A stretch of DNA of 64,000 bases from Stieleria sp. JC731 (GCF_020966635.1 NZ_JAJKFQ010000011.1:186001-250000), one strand, 5' to 3'. Shown: positions 1 through 9,830, counted from the first letter of the stretch. Notes: generated by a model from the sequence alone, not told the origin. Made by a program: numbers and translations.

Positions 1-2
1 CC

Positions 3-194
3 GGGGCCAGTGATATTCATCGCGAATTGATCAGCATGGTGGAGCGGCAAATCTTTGCCGAGGCACTCGAATACTTCGATGGAAACCTGACTCAAGCGGC
101 CAAGCGTTTAGGCATCACGCGAACGACATTGCGTTCTCGGTTGGAATCTCTGCAAATGTCGGTAGAGCGGCAGACCTCGATCCAGTCGAAGTAG
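3..194 (+). CDS. C-terminal end of a Fis-type (NtrC-family) response regulator, partial
   Basis: The window opens inside an open frame that ends with TAG at 192-194. The visible residues form a Fis-type helix-turn-helix: the segment ALEYFDGNLTQAAKRLGIT is followed by RTTLRSRL. This is the DNA-binding end of sigma-54-dependent activators such as NtrC. The receiver and AAA+ domains, if present, lie upstream of the window. The frame shows no start in the window and continues to the left edge. The fold is recognised from the motif; which signal it answers to cannot be told. A stand-alone Fis-like protein is the alternative. Confidence 0.8.
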   Translation, partial: GASDIHRELISMVERQIFAEALEYFDGNLTQAAKRLGITRTTLRSRLESLQMSVERQTSIQSK

Positions 195-224
195 GCTGGT
201 GCTGAGTCACAATCGAGATCTCGC

Positions 225-603
225 TCACGCTCAGGCGACGCTGCAATCCCGCGTCCGCGATCACCGATCAGTTTGGAGCAATCACCTGAGCCGCTTCGGC
301 GGTAGCCGCGGTTGAGTGTCTGGCAACGTTCAGTTCAAGCAACCGTCGCTAGCGCGATGACGGCTCAGTTTGGTGCAACGACCTGAGCCGCTTTGGCGTT
401 AGCCGCGGTTGAGCGTTTAGCAACGTCGGATTCAAGCAACCGTCGCTAGCGATTACGGCTCAGGTTGGAGCAATCGCCCTGAACCGCTTTGGCGTTAGCC
501 GCGGTTGAGTGTTTAGCAACGTTCAGTTCAAGAAACCGTCGCTAGCGCGATGACGGATCAGTTTGGTGCAATCACCTGAATCGCTTTGGCACTTGCCGCC
601 TGT
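225..603 (-). repeat. Tandem array of imperfect palindromic (REP-like) repeats, family A
   Basis: Three clear units start at 341, 438 and 534 (spacing 97 and 96 bp), with degraded units on both sides. Each unit has an arm AACCGTCGCTAGCG..GGCTCA, a short spacer, then TGAGCCGCTTTGGCGTTAGC followed by CGCGGTT. The two arms are imperfect reverse complements, so each unit can fold into a long hairpin. The orientation is opposite to the arrays at 7636, 11994 and 32620. It lies directly downstream of the response-regulator stop codon and has no coding potential. Confidence 0.85.
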
Positions 604-1407
604 TGATCTCCATTGTCGCCCATCACTCCGTGATGGCAGCGTTCATACCTGCGTGGCTTGCGCAATGGACCGCGACGTTTAGAAGGACTAAATCTGGAAA
701 ACAACACGTCGCCAACAGTCACTCTATCGGCACTCAACTGTCGCACGAGCTTAGGGCAAATACGGGAACATCATGGCGATTTATATCACATGAATACGTC
801 GTTCCAGAATGCGTTCCCAAGGTCAGTGATTCGTGGCTTTCGGAGATTTCTCTGCAGAATTTTGTAGCCCTGTCTGCAAACCTTTGCAGATGCCACCCGG
901 CCAAATCGTGCACGCCCGAATAGATCTTGCTCGGGACGGATAAATCTTGATCGGAGCTCGCCTAGATTTGCCTGGAATACACGAAATAACGTGTTTTTGC
1001 AGGTTCAGATTGTTTAGTGGTGCCGACAACTCGATGCAGGCGGCAAACGGAAACTTTCAGGACCATAGCCGATCGAAGTCACTTTGCCAGGTCGCGCAGC
1101 TGGCTGGTGTAAGCTTGGAAAGTGAACGGCACAGGTGAGATTGGCGCGACATTTGCCTAGAGGTGTATCGACTGAGATTTTTCGGAGGGATCACCGAACC
1201 TTAGCCGCTTGCCGAGAAGGCCATGAATTGTCCTACGGCAGGAAAATGTCTGCGGATGACAAAGGTGTGTGCCGGCCAGCTACTTAAAGCGAAGTGCGTT
1301 CAATACGGGCGCTCTGCCGGATTGGATCCCATCGATAACTTCCCGATTGAATCAACGATACCGAGTCAATACATCCCTATTGGATCCAGCCCGCAAGTAG
1401 CGACACG
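604..1407. other. Gene-free stretch upstream of the efflux operon
   Basis: About 800 bp without a convincing gene. Short open frames exist on both strands, but none resembles a known family or has a good ribosome-binding site. A 35-bp sequence at 612-646 recurs with three changes at 11889-11923 and forms a small hairpin (see findings). The rest may hold the promoter for the efflux operon, but no clear promoter or operator could be picked out. Confidence 0.5.
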
Positions 1408-2721
1408 ATGAAAGCATCACCCATTCCGATCCTTCTTCTGATTTCCTCTGCCCTCTGCCTTCCCGCCTGCACCCGACTTGAAGCTCAGCACGCCGAAGGC
1501 CATCACGAGCACACCCACAAAATTGTCGTCACCCGTCCTGAAGTGAAGGACGTCGTCAACACGAAACAGTATGTCTGTCAGATCCATTCTTGCCGACACA
1601 TCGAAGTGCGAGCCCTTGAAGGCGGTTACCTGGAACAGATCGCGATTCGCGAAGGCCAAGTTGTCAAGAAAGGCGATACACTCTTTGACATCGTTCCGAC
1701 GTTGTACGAAGCACGCTTGGATTCGGAAATCGCTGAAGCACAGTTGGCACAAATTGAGTTGAGCAACACCCAAAACCTGTTCAACCAAAACGTCGTCTCA
1801 AAACAGGAAGTCGCACTTGCTCAGGCGAAGCTTGCCAAAGCACAAGCGAAAGTCAACTTGGCCAAAGCCGAACTGAACTTCACTAACGTCAAAGCTCCCT
1901 TTGATGGGATCGTTGACCGGTTGCACGAACAACAGGGAAGCTTGATTGAAGAAGGTGCGATGCTGACAACGCTGTCGGACAACAGCGTGATGTGGGTGTA
2001 TTTCAATGTTCCTGAAGCTCAGTATCTGGAATACATGGAAGAAATGCAGCAGCATCAAGAAGAGCTGCAGGTGGAGCTGATGTTGGCCAACGGTCAAAAG
2101 TTCTCACAGACGGGCAAGATTGGTGCTATTGAAGCTGACTTCAATAACGAAACCGGCAACATCGCATTTCGTGCAGATTTCTCGAACCCGAATGGTTTGT
2201 TGCGGCACGGTCAGACCGGAACGATTCTGATCAGCCGTGTCGAAAAGAACGCGGTGGTAATTCCCCAGCGTGCAACTTATGACGTGCTGGCGAAGAAGTA
2301 TGTGTACGTCGTTGAGGATTCCGACGGTTCGTCGCTAAAGTCCGCCCACGGTGGCGAGCATGGCGAAGAAGGCCACGCAGCAGATAGCCACGCTACTCAC
2401 GAATCGGCTACTGCAGAACATGCAACTGCCGAGCACGCTGTAGCGGAACATCACGCGGACGAAGCTCATCATGACGGTCACGAAGCTGCCGAGCACTCGA
2501 CATCACATGAAGCAAAGCCCGGACATTACGGGATCGTTCATCAACGCGAAATCGAGATTCTGAATGAACAAGAGGATGTCTTCCTGATCAAAGGCGGATT
2601 GGGCGAAAACGACAAGATCATCTTGGAAGGCGTTCAACAAGTTCATGATGGCGAAGAGGTGGAGTTCGAGTATCGGAGCCCCGAAGACGTCCTCAGCAAC
2701 CTTAAGTTTAAGGCTGAGTAG
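1408..2721 (+). CDS. RND efflux periplasmic adaptor (membrane fusion protein) with His-rich insert
   Basis: Links an inner-membrane RND pump to its outer-membrane channel. The 437-residue protein starts with a lipoprotein signal (lipobox LPAC, Cys about residue 21), then a barrel-sandwich/lipoyl half (GGYLEQIAIREGQVVKKGDT), an alpha-helical hairpin (about 100-155), the second lipoyl half (VKAPFDGIVDRL) and a beta-barrel domain. Residues about 312-375, where a plain membrane-proximal domain is expected, hold a stretch with 15 histidines plus many Glu and Ala. A shorter His cluster follows the lipobox (HAEGHHEHTHK). Both suggest metal binding, but this is inference. The pump gene follows after 11 bp and the channel after that, so the three form one operon. 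No adjacent repressor gene was seen. Confidence 0.93.
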   Translation: MKASPIPILLLISSALCLPACTRLEAQHAEGHHEHTHKIVVTRPEVKDVVNTKQYVCQIHSCRHIEVRALEGGYLEQIAIREGQVVKKGDTLFDIVPTLYEARLDSEIAEAQLAQIELSNTQNLFNQNVVSKQEVALAQAKLAKAQAKVNLAKAELNFTNVKAPFDGIVDRLHEQQGSLIEEGAMLTTLSDNSVMWVYFNVPEAQYLEYMEEMQQHQEELQVELMLANGQKFSQTGKIGAIEADFNNETGNIAFRADFSNPNGLLRHGQTGTILISRVEKNAVVIPQRATYDVLAKKYVYVVEDSDGSSLKSAHGGEHGEEGHAADSHATHESATAEHATAEHAVAEHHADEAHHDGHEAAEHSTSHEAKPGHYGIVHQREIEILNEQEDVFLIKGGLGENDKIILEGVQQVHDGEEVEFEYRSPEDVLSNLKFKAE

Positions 2722-2732
2722 GGAGCGTTTTC

Positions 2733-5700
2733 ATGTTTGCGAAGTTTCTTCATCGCCCCGCGTTGGCGATCGTGATCTCCCTGCTCATCGTGTTTATGGG
2801 CGGGCTAGCGATTAATACGCTACCGATTTCACAGTTTCCGACAGTCGCCCCACCTAGCGTTGTCGTTTCCATTTCGTTTCCCGGTGCGAGCGCGAAGGTG
2901 CTCGTGGAATCGACAATGGTGATTTTGGAACAATCCATCAATGGTGTTCCAAACATGCGTTACATGACTTCCGACGCGACTAGCGCTGGCGAAGCGACGA
3001 TTCAGGTTATTTTTGAACCGGGAACTGACCCCAACGTTGCCGTTCTAAACGTCAACAACCGAGTTCAGGCGGTAAAAAACAACCTTCCGCCAATTGTCGA
3101 ACGCGAAGGCATCATCGTCATGCAGAACATGTCCAGCATGTTGATGTATGTGAATGTTTTCAGTAAAGACAAGAACGTCGATCAGAACTTTCTGTACAAC
3201 TACGCCAACGTCAACATCTTGCCCGAAATCAAGCGGATCCAAGGTGTCGGACGGGCATCGATCCTTGGCAACCGCGCGTACGCAATGCGGGTCGAGATGA
3301 ACATGGAGAGGCTTCGCGCCTACAACATGTCTGCCGAAGACGTGATGGAGGCGCTTGCCGAGCAGAGCATGATCGGGTCGCCAGGTCGTCTCGGTCAAGC
3401 GACCGGTCGAACATCGCAAACGATCGAATACGTTTTGACTTGGGTCGGGCGATACAACAAACCAGAGCAATATGAAAATATCATTCTGAAGTCGAATTCC
3501 GAAGGCGAGATTCTGCGGATCAAAGATGTCGCGACGGTATCACTGGGGTCGTCTTTCTACGATTTGTATTCCGATATCGATGGAGACCCCTCGGCGGCGA
3601 TCGTCTTGAAGCAGACTCCCGGTTCGAATGCTGCGGTTGTCATCGAGAATGTAAAAAAGAAGCTCGAAGAGATCAAAGAGGCTTCGTTCCCGCCTGGGAT
3701 GGACTTCGAAATCAGCTATGACGTTTCTAACTTTTTGGACGCGTCGATCGAAAAGGTACTGCACACCCTTGTCGAAGCTTTCGTGTTGGTCGCCTTAGTT
3801 GTATACCTGTTTCTCGGCGATTTTCGTTCGACGTTGATTCCGACACTTGCGGTGCCGGTTTCGTTGATCGGGACGTTCTTCTTTATGTTGATCTTCGGAA
3901 TGTCGATCAACTTGATCACCCTGTTCGCCTTGGTGTTAGCCATCGGGGTCGTTGTCGACGATGCGATCGTTGTCGTCGAAGCGGTCCACGAAAAGATGCA
4001 TAGCAAGCACCTGTCACCCTACGCGGCGACAAAAGAGGTGATGCATGAAATCAGCGGCGCCATTATCGCAATCACGATGGTGATGACCGCGGTATTCATT
4101 CCGGTGACATTCATCCCCGGTCCGGTCGGCGTGTTTTATCGTCAGTTCGGGTTGACGATGGCGATGTCCATCGTGCTCTCAGGTGTCGTCGCGTTGACAT
4201 TGACACCTGTGCTATGCGCGATGTTGTTGAAGCCGCACGATCCAAACAAGAAACCGAGTATGAGTCCGCTGGCAATCTTTTTGCGGATTGTTGACCGCGG
4301 GATCGTCAAGCTGACTGGAGGATATGGCTGGGTTCTTAATGGACTGGTCACGCAGCGATTGCTTTCGGTCGCCGTGATTGTCTTGTTCAGTTTCGGAATT
4401 TTGGTCGTCAACAAAGTCTTGCCATCGGGGTTCATCCCGCTGGAAGATCAAGGGATTATCTATGGGATCATCCAGACGCCACCAGGTTCGACGCTGGAAT
4501 ACACCAACTCAAAATCGCACGAGCTGCAAGCGATTTGCGAAGAGCTCGATGAAGTCACATCGGTTTCGTCGCTAGCCGGTTACGAAGTGTTAACCGAGGG
4601 ACGTGGATCGAACGCGGGCACCTGCATCATCAACCTCAAGCCATGGGCTGACCGGAAGCGGACTTCGAAACAGATCATCGAACTGTTGGAGGAACGCGGC
4701 CAAAAAATCGCCAACGTCAAGCTTGAGTTTTACGAACCGCCAGCGGTGCCCGGATTTGGTGCTGCGGGGGGCTTTTCGTTAAACCTTCTCGATCAGACAA
4801 ACTCTGGCGATTACGAAAGGCTTGACAAAGTTACCACCGATTTCATGAATGCTCTTTCGGAGCGTAAGGAACTGAAGGGGTTATTCACGTTCTTCAACAA
4901 CAAATACCCTCAGTACGAAATTGTCATCGACAATGATGTTGCAATGCAGAAAGGGGTGTCGATTGCAGATGCGATGGACAACCTTTCCATCGTCGTGGGA
5001 AGTACCTGGGAGCAGGGCTTCGTTCGATTCGGACAGTTTTACAAAGTCTACGTTCAGGCCGCTCCGGAGTTCCGGCGCTACCCTTCTGACTTAGACAACA
5101 TGTTCGTCAAGAACGAAGCCGGTGAGATGGTTCCGTACTCCGCCTTTATGAAGCTGAATAAGCGACAAGGCATGAACGAGATTACTCGATACAACCTCTA
5201 TCCGACTGCTTCGATTCAGGGTGCACCTGCCTCTGGATACAGCACCGGTCAAGCCATCGCAGCGATCAAGGAAGTCGCCGCGGAGACTTTACCACGCGGG
5301 TTCGATATCGGTTGGCAAGGGCTCTCCTATGACGAAGCACAGAAAGGAAACACAGCGACCTTTATCTTCCTGATCGTCGTCATGTTTGTTTACCTCGTGT
5401 TGGTCGGGCAATACGAAAGCTTCCTACTTCCGTTGGCAGTCATTGTGTCGCTGCCGATCGGATTGTTTGGATCGTTTGCCTTCCTTAACGCGATGGGACT
5501 TTCCAATGACGTTTACGCCCAGATCGGGCTGGTCATGCTTGTTGGTTTGCTGGGCAAGAACGCGATTCTGATTATCGAGTTCGCTGTCCAGCGACGGCAA
5601 GAAGGCTTGTCCCTGAAGGACGCCGGTCTCGAAGGTGGGAAGTTAAGATTCCGGCCGATTTTGATGACATCATTTGCCTTCATCGTCGGTCTGATTCCGT

Positions 5701-5909
5701 TGGTTCGGGCAACTGGGCCCGGTGCTATCGGAAACCGAACCATTGGTACCACCGCAGTCGGTGGGATGCTGGTCGGTACGTTAATTGGGGTGCTGGTTAT
5801 TCCAGGACTTTATTACCTGTTCGGCAGGATGGCCGACGGGCGTCAACTAATCAGGGATGAACATGATGAACCGCTCAGCGAGCTCTTCGAAAGACAGGGA
5901 CACGCATAG
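2733..5909 (+). CDS. RND multidrug efflux transporter permease, AcrB/MexB-like (HAE-1 type)
   Basis: Proton-driven inner-membrane pump that exports drugs or other amphiphiles. The length of 1058 residues is usual for the family. It begins with the typical first membrane helix (RPALAIVISLLIVFMGGLA) and the sequence LPISQFPTVAPP. Helix 4 carries the proton-relay pair D409-D410 (GVVVDDAIVVVE), and helix 10 carries the matching K942 (GLLGKNAIL). This pattern fits HAE-1 drug pumps rather than heavy-metal (CusA/CzcA) pumps. A GGGAG ribosome-binding site precedes the ATG. The downstream channel gene starts inside its last 53 bp, implying coupled translation. Substrate unknown; the His-rich adaptor next door hints at a metal link. 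Confidence 0.96.
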   Translation: MFAKFLHRPALAIVISLLIVFMGGLAINTLPISQFPTVAPPSVVVSISFPGASAKVLVESTMVILEQSINGVPNMRYMTSDATSAGEATIQVIFEPGTDPNVAVLNVNNRVQAVKNNLPPIVEREGIIVMQNMSSMLMYVNVFSKDKNVDQNFLYNYANVNILPEIKRIQGVGRASILGNRAYAMRVEMNMERLRAYNMSAEDVMEALAEQSMIGSPGRLGQATGRTSQTIEYVLTWVGRYNKPEQYENIILKSNSEGEILRIKDVATVSLGSSFYDLYSDIDGDPSAAIVLKQTPGSNAAVVIENVKKKLEEIKEASFPPGMDFEISYDVSNFLDASIEKVLHTLVEAFVLVALVVYLFLGDFRSTLIPTLAVPVSLIGTFFFMLIFGMSINLITLFALVLAIGVVVDDAIVVVEAVHEKMHSKHLSPYAATKEVMHEISGAIIAITMVMTAVFIPVTFIPGPVGVFYRQFGLTMAMSIVLSGVVALTLTPVLCAMLLKPHDPNKKPSMSPLAIFLRIVDRGIVKLTGGYGWVLNGLVTQRLLSVAVIVLFSFGILVVNKVLPSGFIPLEDQGIIYGIIQTPPGSTLEYTNSKSHELQAICEELDEVTSVSSLAGYEVLTEGRGSNAGTCIINLKPWADRKRTSKQIIELLEERGQKIANVKLEFYEPPAVPGFGAAGGFSLNLLDQTNSGDYERLDKVTTDFMNALSERKELKGLFTFFNNKYPQYEIVIDNDVAMQKGVSIADAMDNLSIVVGSTWEQGFVRFGQFYKVYVQAAPEFRRYPSDLDNMFVKNEAGEMVPYSAFMKLNKRQGMNEITRYNLYPTASIQGAPASGYSTGQAIAAIKEVAAETLPRGFDIGWQGLSYDEAQKGNTATFIFLIVVMFVYLVLVGQYESFLLPLAVIVSLPIGLFGSFAFLNAMGLSNDVYAQIGLVMLVGLLGKNAILIIEFAVQRRQEGLSLKDAGLEGGKLRFRPILMTSFAFIVGLIPLVRATGPGAIGNRTIGTTAVGGMLVGTLIGVLVIPGLYYLFGRMADGRQLIRDEHDEPLSELFERQGHA

Positions 5910-7611
5910 GCATCGATCACGCGCCGACGCAAAGCGTCGCGTTTTCGCCGCTGCCATTACATCTGGCTTGATGCTGGTCATACCAGCTTGTGGGATTCCA
6001 CAGCTCTGCTGTCCACAGCCGGGGCCAGTCATGCCGGAGATGTATAGCGACGTTTACAACTCGCCTAACCAGCCTTCGGATCCGACCGTGGAGCCTGTTC
6101 AACAGGTTTCCACGTCGGAGTCGGATGATGCCACTACCTTCGCAAGCTTTATCGAAGCTGCCGATACACAAGAACTGAACGAAGTTCCTGCGTCGCCGGT
6201 TTCGGAGGTTGATCAAGCTGTCAGCACCGAATCCTCAGCCGACAGTGCTTATGAAGAGTTGCTTGAATTTGAAGACGATGGCGTTGTTGATTTCGATGAC
6301 GAAGTCGTTAGCTGGGAAAATTCCGCACGAGTTTCGTGGTGGGAATTTTTCAACGATCCAAATCTGAGCGGGTTGATCAATCAAGCCTTTGCGGGCAACC
6401 AAGAATTGAAAATTTTGGCGCAGGAAATTCGCAAGGCCTGCTTGGAAGTTCAAGCTCGCCAAGGTGAATACCTTCCGTTCGTCACCGCCGGAATGGGCGC
6501 GGGGCTGGAAAAATCAAGCCGCTTTACTCGCGAAGGCGCCGTCGAGGATCAGCTTACCGCTGCTCCTGGACGAGGCTTTCCCGAGCCGCTGCCGGACTTC
6601 TTGCTCGGTGCCAGCGTGACTTGGGAAATTGACATTTGGAAGCGTTTGCGAAACGCCAAGAATGCGGCCGCCTATCGTTACCTTGCGACTCGCGAAGGTC
6701 GAACCTTCGTGATGACACGTTTGGTTGCCGAGGTCGCGGAAAACTACTACGAACTGCTTGCGCTTGATAACCGGTTGCAAACGATCGATAAGACGATCGA
6801 GATCCAGCAGCAGAGTTTGAAGATTGCCGAAGCGAAAAAGGAAGCCGGACGCGGTACCGAATTGGCTGTCCAGCGATTCGTCGCCGAAGTCAGCAAGAAC
6901 GAAAGCGAAAAACTGATCATTCAGCAGGAAATCATCGAAGTCGAAAACCGGATCAACTTCCTGCTGGGACGCTATCCACAACCTGTGGAACGTCATGCAG
7001 AAGATTACGTCAACTTGTCGATGCACGCATTGAGTGTTGGGGTTCCGTCGCAACTGCTTCGCAACCGCGCCGATATTCGTCAGGCCGAACGAGAGCTTGC
7101 TGCGGCAGGTTTGGACGTGAAGTCCGCGCGAGCAAGATTTTATCCGTCGTTGGCTTTAACAGCCGGTGTTGGATATCAAGCGTTCAACACGAAGTACCTT
7201 TTCTCCAGTCCTGAATCGTTGATCTACAACGTCGCCGGAGATTTGGTCGCGCCATTGATCAACAAGAAAGCCATTCGCGCTGATTATCTTTCTGCAAACG
7301 CGACCCAGTTGCAGAAGGTTTACGATTACCAGCGAACGGTGTTGAATGCTTTCACCGAAGTGATCAACTTGATGGCCAAAGTGGATAACTATGGCAAGAG
7401 TATCGAGATCAAGAAGCAACAGCTCGCTTCGCTCGAATCATCCGTCGATAACGCGACCAAGTTGTTCCAGAATGCTCGTGCCGAGTATATGGAAGTTTTG
7501 TTGGCGCAACGTGATTTGATGGAGGCCAAGTTGGTCTTGATCGAAACGAAGCAAGAACAGTTGTCCGCGGTCGTCAATGCGTACCAAGCATTAGGTGGCG
7601 GACAGTTCTAG
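5857..7611 (+). CDS. Outer-membrane efflux channel, TolC/NodT (OprM) family lipoprotein
   Basis: Forms the outer-membrane and periplasmic exit duct of the tripartite pump. The 584-residue protein has a lipobox-like IPAC (Cys about residue 45) after a basic N-terminus, which fits NodT-type lipoprotein channels. Two outer-membrane-efflux repeats follow (about 165-370 and 385-580), with typical features such as WWEFFNDPNLSGLINQA, the alpha-barrel coiled-coils and SVGVPSQLLRNRADIRQAE. Residues about 50-155 form an acidic Ser/Glu/Asp-rich linker that ordinary NodT proteins lack or have shorter. The start at 5857 overlaps the pump gene; ATGs at 5857 and 5866 are equally possible. Confidence 0.92.
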   Translation: MNMMNRSASSSKDRDTHRHRSRADAKRRVFAAAITSGLMLVIPACGIPQLCCPQPGPVMPEMYSDVYNSPNQPSDPTVEPVQQVSTSESDDATTFASFIEAADTQELNEVPASPVSEVDQAVSTESSADSAYEELLEFEDDGVVDFDDEVVSWENSARVSWWEFFNDPNLSGLINQAFAGNQELKILAQEIRKACLEVQARQGEYLPFVTAGMGAGLEKSSRFTREGAVEDQLTAAPGRGFPEPLPDFLLGASVTWEIDIWKRLRNAKNAAAYRYLATREGRTFVMTRLVAEVAENYYELLALDNRLQTIDKTIEIQQQSLKIAEAKKEAGRGTELAVQRFVAEVSKNESEKLIIQQEIIEVENRINFLLGRYPQPVERHAEDYVNLSMHALSVGVPSQLLRNRADIRQAERELAAAGLDVKSARARFYPSLALTAGVGYQAFNTKYLFSSPESLIYNVAGDLVAPLINKKAIRADYLSANATQLQKVYDYQRTVLNAFTEVINLMAKVDNYGKSIEIKKQQLASLESSVDNATKLFQNARAEYMEVLLAQRDLMEAKLVLIETKQEQLSAVVNAYQALGGGQF

Positions 7612-7635
7612 GCTGAGTGAATGTTGATTCGTGTT

Positions 7636-8003
7636 AACCGCGGCTAGCGCCAAAGCGGCTCAGGGTTGCGGATGACTCTGAGCCGTAATCGCGCTAGCGA
7701 CGGTTGCATGAATCGAATTTGATTGATGCATTAACCGCGGCTAACGCCAAAGCGGCTCATGGTTGCGGATGACTTTGAGCCGTACTCGCGTTAGCGACGG
7801 TTGCATGAATCGAATTTGATTGATGCATTAACCGCGGCTAGCGCCGAAGCGGCTCATGGTTGCGAATGACTCTGAGCCGTAATCGCGCTAGCGACGGTTG
7901 CATGAATCGAATTTGATTGATGCATTAACCGCGGCTAACGCCAAAGCGGCTCATGGTTGCGAATGACTCTGAGCCGTAATCGCGCTAGCGACGGTTGCGT
8001 GAA
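7636..8003 (+). repeat. Tandem array of REP-like palindromic repeats, family A (97-bp period)
   Basis: Four units start at 7636, 7733, 7830 and 7927, exactly 97 bp apart. Each unit reads AACCGCGGCTA(A/G)CGCC followed by (A/G)AAGCGGCTCA, a spacer of about 17 bp, then TGAGCCGTAATCGCGCTAGC and GACGGTT. The arms are imperfect reverse complements. The array sits between the convergent efflux-channel and GlmM-like genes. Confidence 0.9.
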
Positions 8004-8005
8004 TT

Positions 8006-8372
8006 GAACTTCTTCGGCGGGCAGAGCCCGCAAGACACTACATGTGAGGCGGGAGCCTTGCACGAGCTGGCTTGAACGGCTCCTGTCTTGTGACGCACTG
8101 ATTTGAGACCTCTGGCTGCGAAAAATCGCGGGTATCGTATAGCGGTTCAGGGGTATGGACTCATCGCTTCGTCCACTACCGCTTTGCCCAAAATCATACT
8201 GGCTCCCCTCGCCTTCAAAACCTTCGCGGTAGGGACGCTGCTATTCCAATGGATCTTCCCGCGAAGGTTTTGAGGGAGAGGGGCCGGGGGTGAGGGTGCA
8301 AGCGTCCGGGAAAGAAGGTAGGGCTGATCCGCGAGAGAACCGCACGCTGGCGCGATAGCGGCTGATGGGGCA
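8006..8372. repeat. 367-bp dispersed element, copy A
   Basis: This segment recurs at 12173-12539 with the same length, no indels and only a handful of substitutions, all in its first third. It contains a hairpin around the sequence CTTCAAAACCTTCGCGG and its complement CCGCGAAGGTTTTGA, and a purine-rich stretch GGGAGAGGGGCCGGGGGTGA. Family A hairpin repeats abut it on both sides in both copies. It shows no protein-coding signal. It may be a non-autonomous mobile element or a recombination-spread repeat. Confidence 0.85.
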
Positions 8373-8401
8373 TCACCGTTTCGCCACTGGTCTGGACATG
8401 A

Positions 8402-8480
8402 AACCGCGGCTAGCGCCAAAGCGGCTCAGGGACGCGGATGACTCTGAGCCGTGATCGCGCTAGCGACGGTTGTGTGATTC
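8402..8480 (+). repeat. Single family A hairpin repeat
   Basis: One AACCGCGGCTAGCGCCAAAG ... CTGAGCCGTGATCGCGCTAG unit closes the repeat cluster just before the end of the GlmM-like gene. Together with the array at 7636 it brackets element copy A. Confidence 0.8.
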
Positions 8481-8486
8481 AAATCG

Positions 8487-9830
8487 CTAACCCAATAACG
8501 CTCTTGCCGAATCGCACAACTCTTGTGCGGCTGCTTCCGATTCTGCTTCGGCGATCAGCCGAACAATGGGTTCGGTATTGCTTCCGCGCACTAACAACCA
8601 ACGACCGGGCCAAGCCAAACGCAACCCATCGCCTTCATCACAAGTCGCTTCGGGATATTGTGTTTTCAATTTGGCGAACAAGTCTGGCAACCCATCGGCG
8701 GACACAGACGCTTTGTCCTTAACGATCGCAAACTTTGGAATCTCGGCCGCCAGTTCCGCGATCGATTTTCCGGTCGAGGTCATCAGGTCCAGGATCTGCG
8801 CCATACCGACAAAACTGTCTCGCACGTATCCGACTCGTGGATCGATCGGGCCGCCGTTGCCTTCACCACCGTAGGTTGCCTTTTCAGCGATCATTTTATC
8901 GGCAACGTTTGCCTCACCGACAGCGGAGCGGAATGTTGGTTGTCCTGCCTTGGCCGCGAGATGTTCGCTCATCGAACTTGTCGCACCATTGATCACGATC
9001 GGTCCGCGAGTCCCGTCGTGAGACATCGCTCGCTGAACGCACAACGCCAGGGTGTATTCTTCGCCCACGTACTTTCCATCGCCATCGATCAAAGCGAGTC
9101 GATCGGCATCGGGGTCTTGGCAGAATCCGACGGCACATTTCGATTGCAGCACCAGATCGGAGATGCAGGCCAAGTTCTCTTCGGTCGGTTCGGGGACGTG
9201 TTCAAAGTTACCGTCTGGGGTATCGCCGAATGCGACAACTTCGCAGCCAAGAGCGTTTAGCAGGCGAAGTCCGAGCAGCGATCCTGCGCCGTGGTTGCTG
9301 TCCAGCAGCACGCGGTGCTTTGCTGCACGGATGGCATCGACGTCGACCGTTTCTAAAACCGCTTTGAGGTGATCCGCATGTGGATCGTCGTGGACTGTCG
9401 ACGAGCCGATCTTGTCAAATTCACACCAAGCCGCTGTTTCTTCATGGTAGGCATCGCGAATCTTCGCGCCCGTGACCGCATCGAGAACGCGGCCGTCGCT
9501 GCCGAATAACTTGATCCCGTTGTAGGGAGGCGGGTTATGGCTGGCCGAAATCTGGACCGCACCGGCCGCTCCGCTGGATTGGACCAGCACACCAATCGTT
9601 GGCGTCGCCGCGACATCGGCATCAATGACTTCCCTGCCACAGGCTCGTAGTGCCGCGACAATGGTGTCACGCAGCATCGGTCCGCTGCTGCGTCCATCCC
9701 GACCGACGATGATCGGACCGTCTGGTAGGTGGGCCGCGAAGGCGGCAACGAATCTCGCTGCCACAACGGGGGTCAGTGACTCGCCGATGATGCCGCGAAG
9801 TCCGCTGACACTGATGATTAGCTTGCTCAT
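8487..9830 (-). CDS. glmM: Phosphoglucosamine mutase / phosphohexomutase (GlmM-like)
   Basis: Alpha-D-phosphohexomutase that moves a phosphate between C6 and C1 of a sugar, most likely glucosamine for cell-envelope precursors. All four signature loops are present: catalytic phosphoserine loop ISASHNPPPYNGIK, metal loop DPDADRLALID, sugar loop GGEGNGGPIDP and phosphate loop RGSNTEPIVRL. The sugar loop is of the archaeal or bifunctional PGM/PMM kind rather than the E. coli GlmM kind, so phosphomannomutase activity is also possible. I chose the ATG giving MSKLIISVSGLRGI (447 residues), because the longer frame upstream has no family similarity. It is divergent from the second mutase gene, with a 144-bp shared promoter region. 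Confidence 0.88.
   Translation of the reverse strand: MSKLIISVSGLRGIIGESLTPVVAARFVAAFAAHLPDGPIIVGRDGRSSGPMLRDTIVAALRACGREVIDADVAATPTIGVLVQSSGAAGAVQISASHNPPPYNGIKLFGSDGRVLDAVTGAKIRDAYHEETAAWCEFDKIGSSTVHDDPHADHLKAVLETVDVDAIRAAKHRVLLDSNHGAGSLLGLRLLNALGCEVVAFGDTPDGNFEHVPEPTEENLACISDLVLQSKCAVGFCQDPDADRLALIDGDGKYVGEEYTLALCVQRAMSHDGTRGPIVINGATSSMSEHLAAKAGQPTFRSAVGEANVADKMIAEKATYGGEGNGGPIDPRVGYVRDSFVGMAQILDLMTSTGKSIAELAAEIPKFAIVKDKASVSADGLPDLFAKLKTQYPEATCDEGDGLRLAWPGRWLLVRGSNTEPIVRLIAEAESEAAAQELCDSARALLG

Noticed and set aside
603-1411. Several open frames of 60-106 codons upstream of the efflux operon
   Set aside because: They overlap each other on both strands, have mixed composition and lack recognisable domains or good start signals. 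The last one runs into the adaptor start.
8147-8419. 90-residue open frame on the minus strand inside the 367-bp element
   Set aside because: It lies wholly in repeat DNA, is rich in Pro/Ala/Ser from the GC-rich repeat, and has no family similarity or ribosome-binding site.
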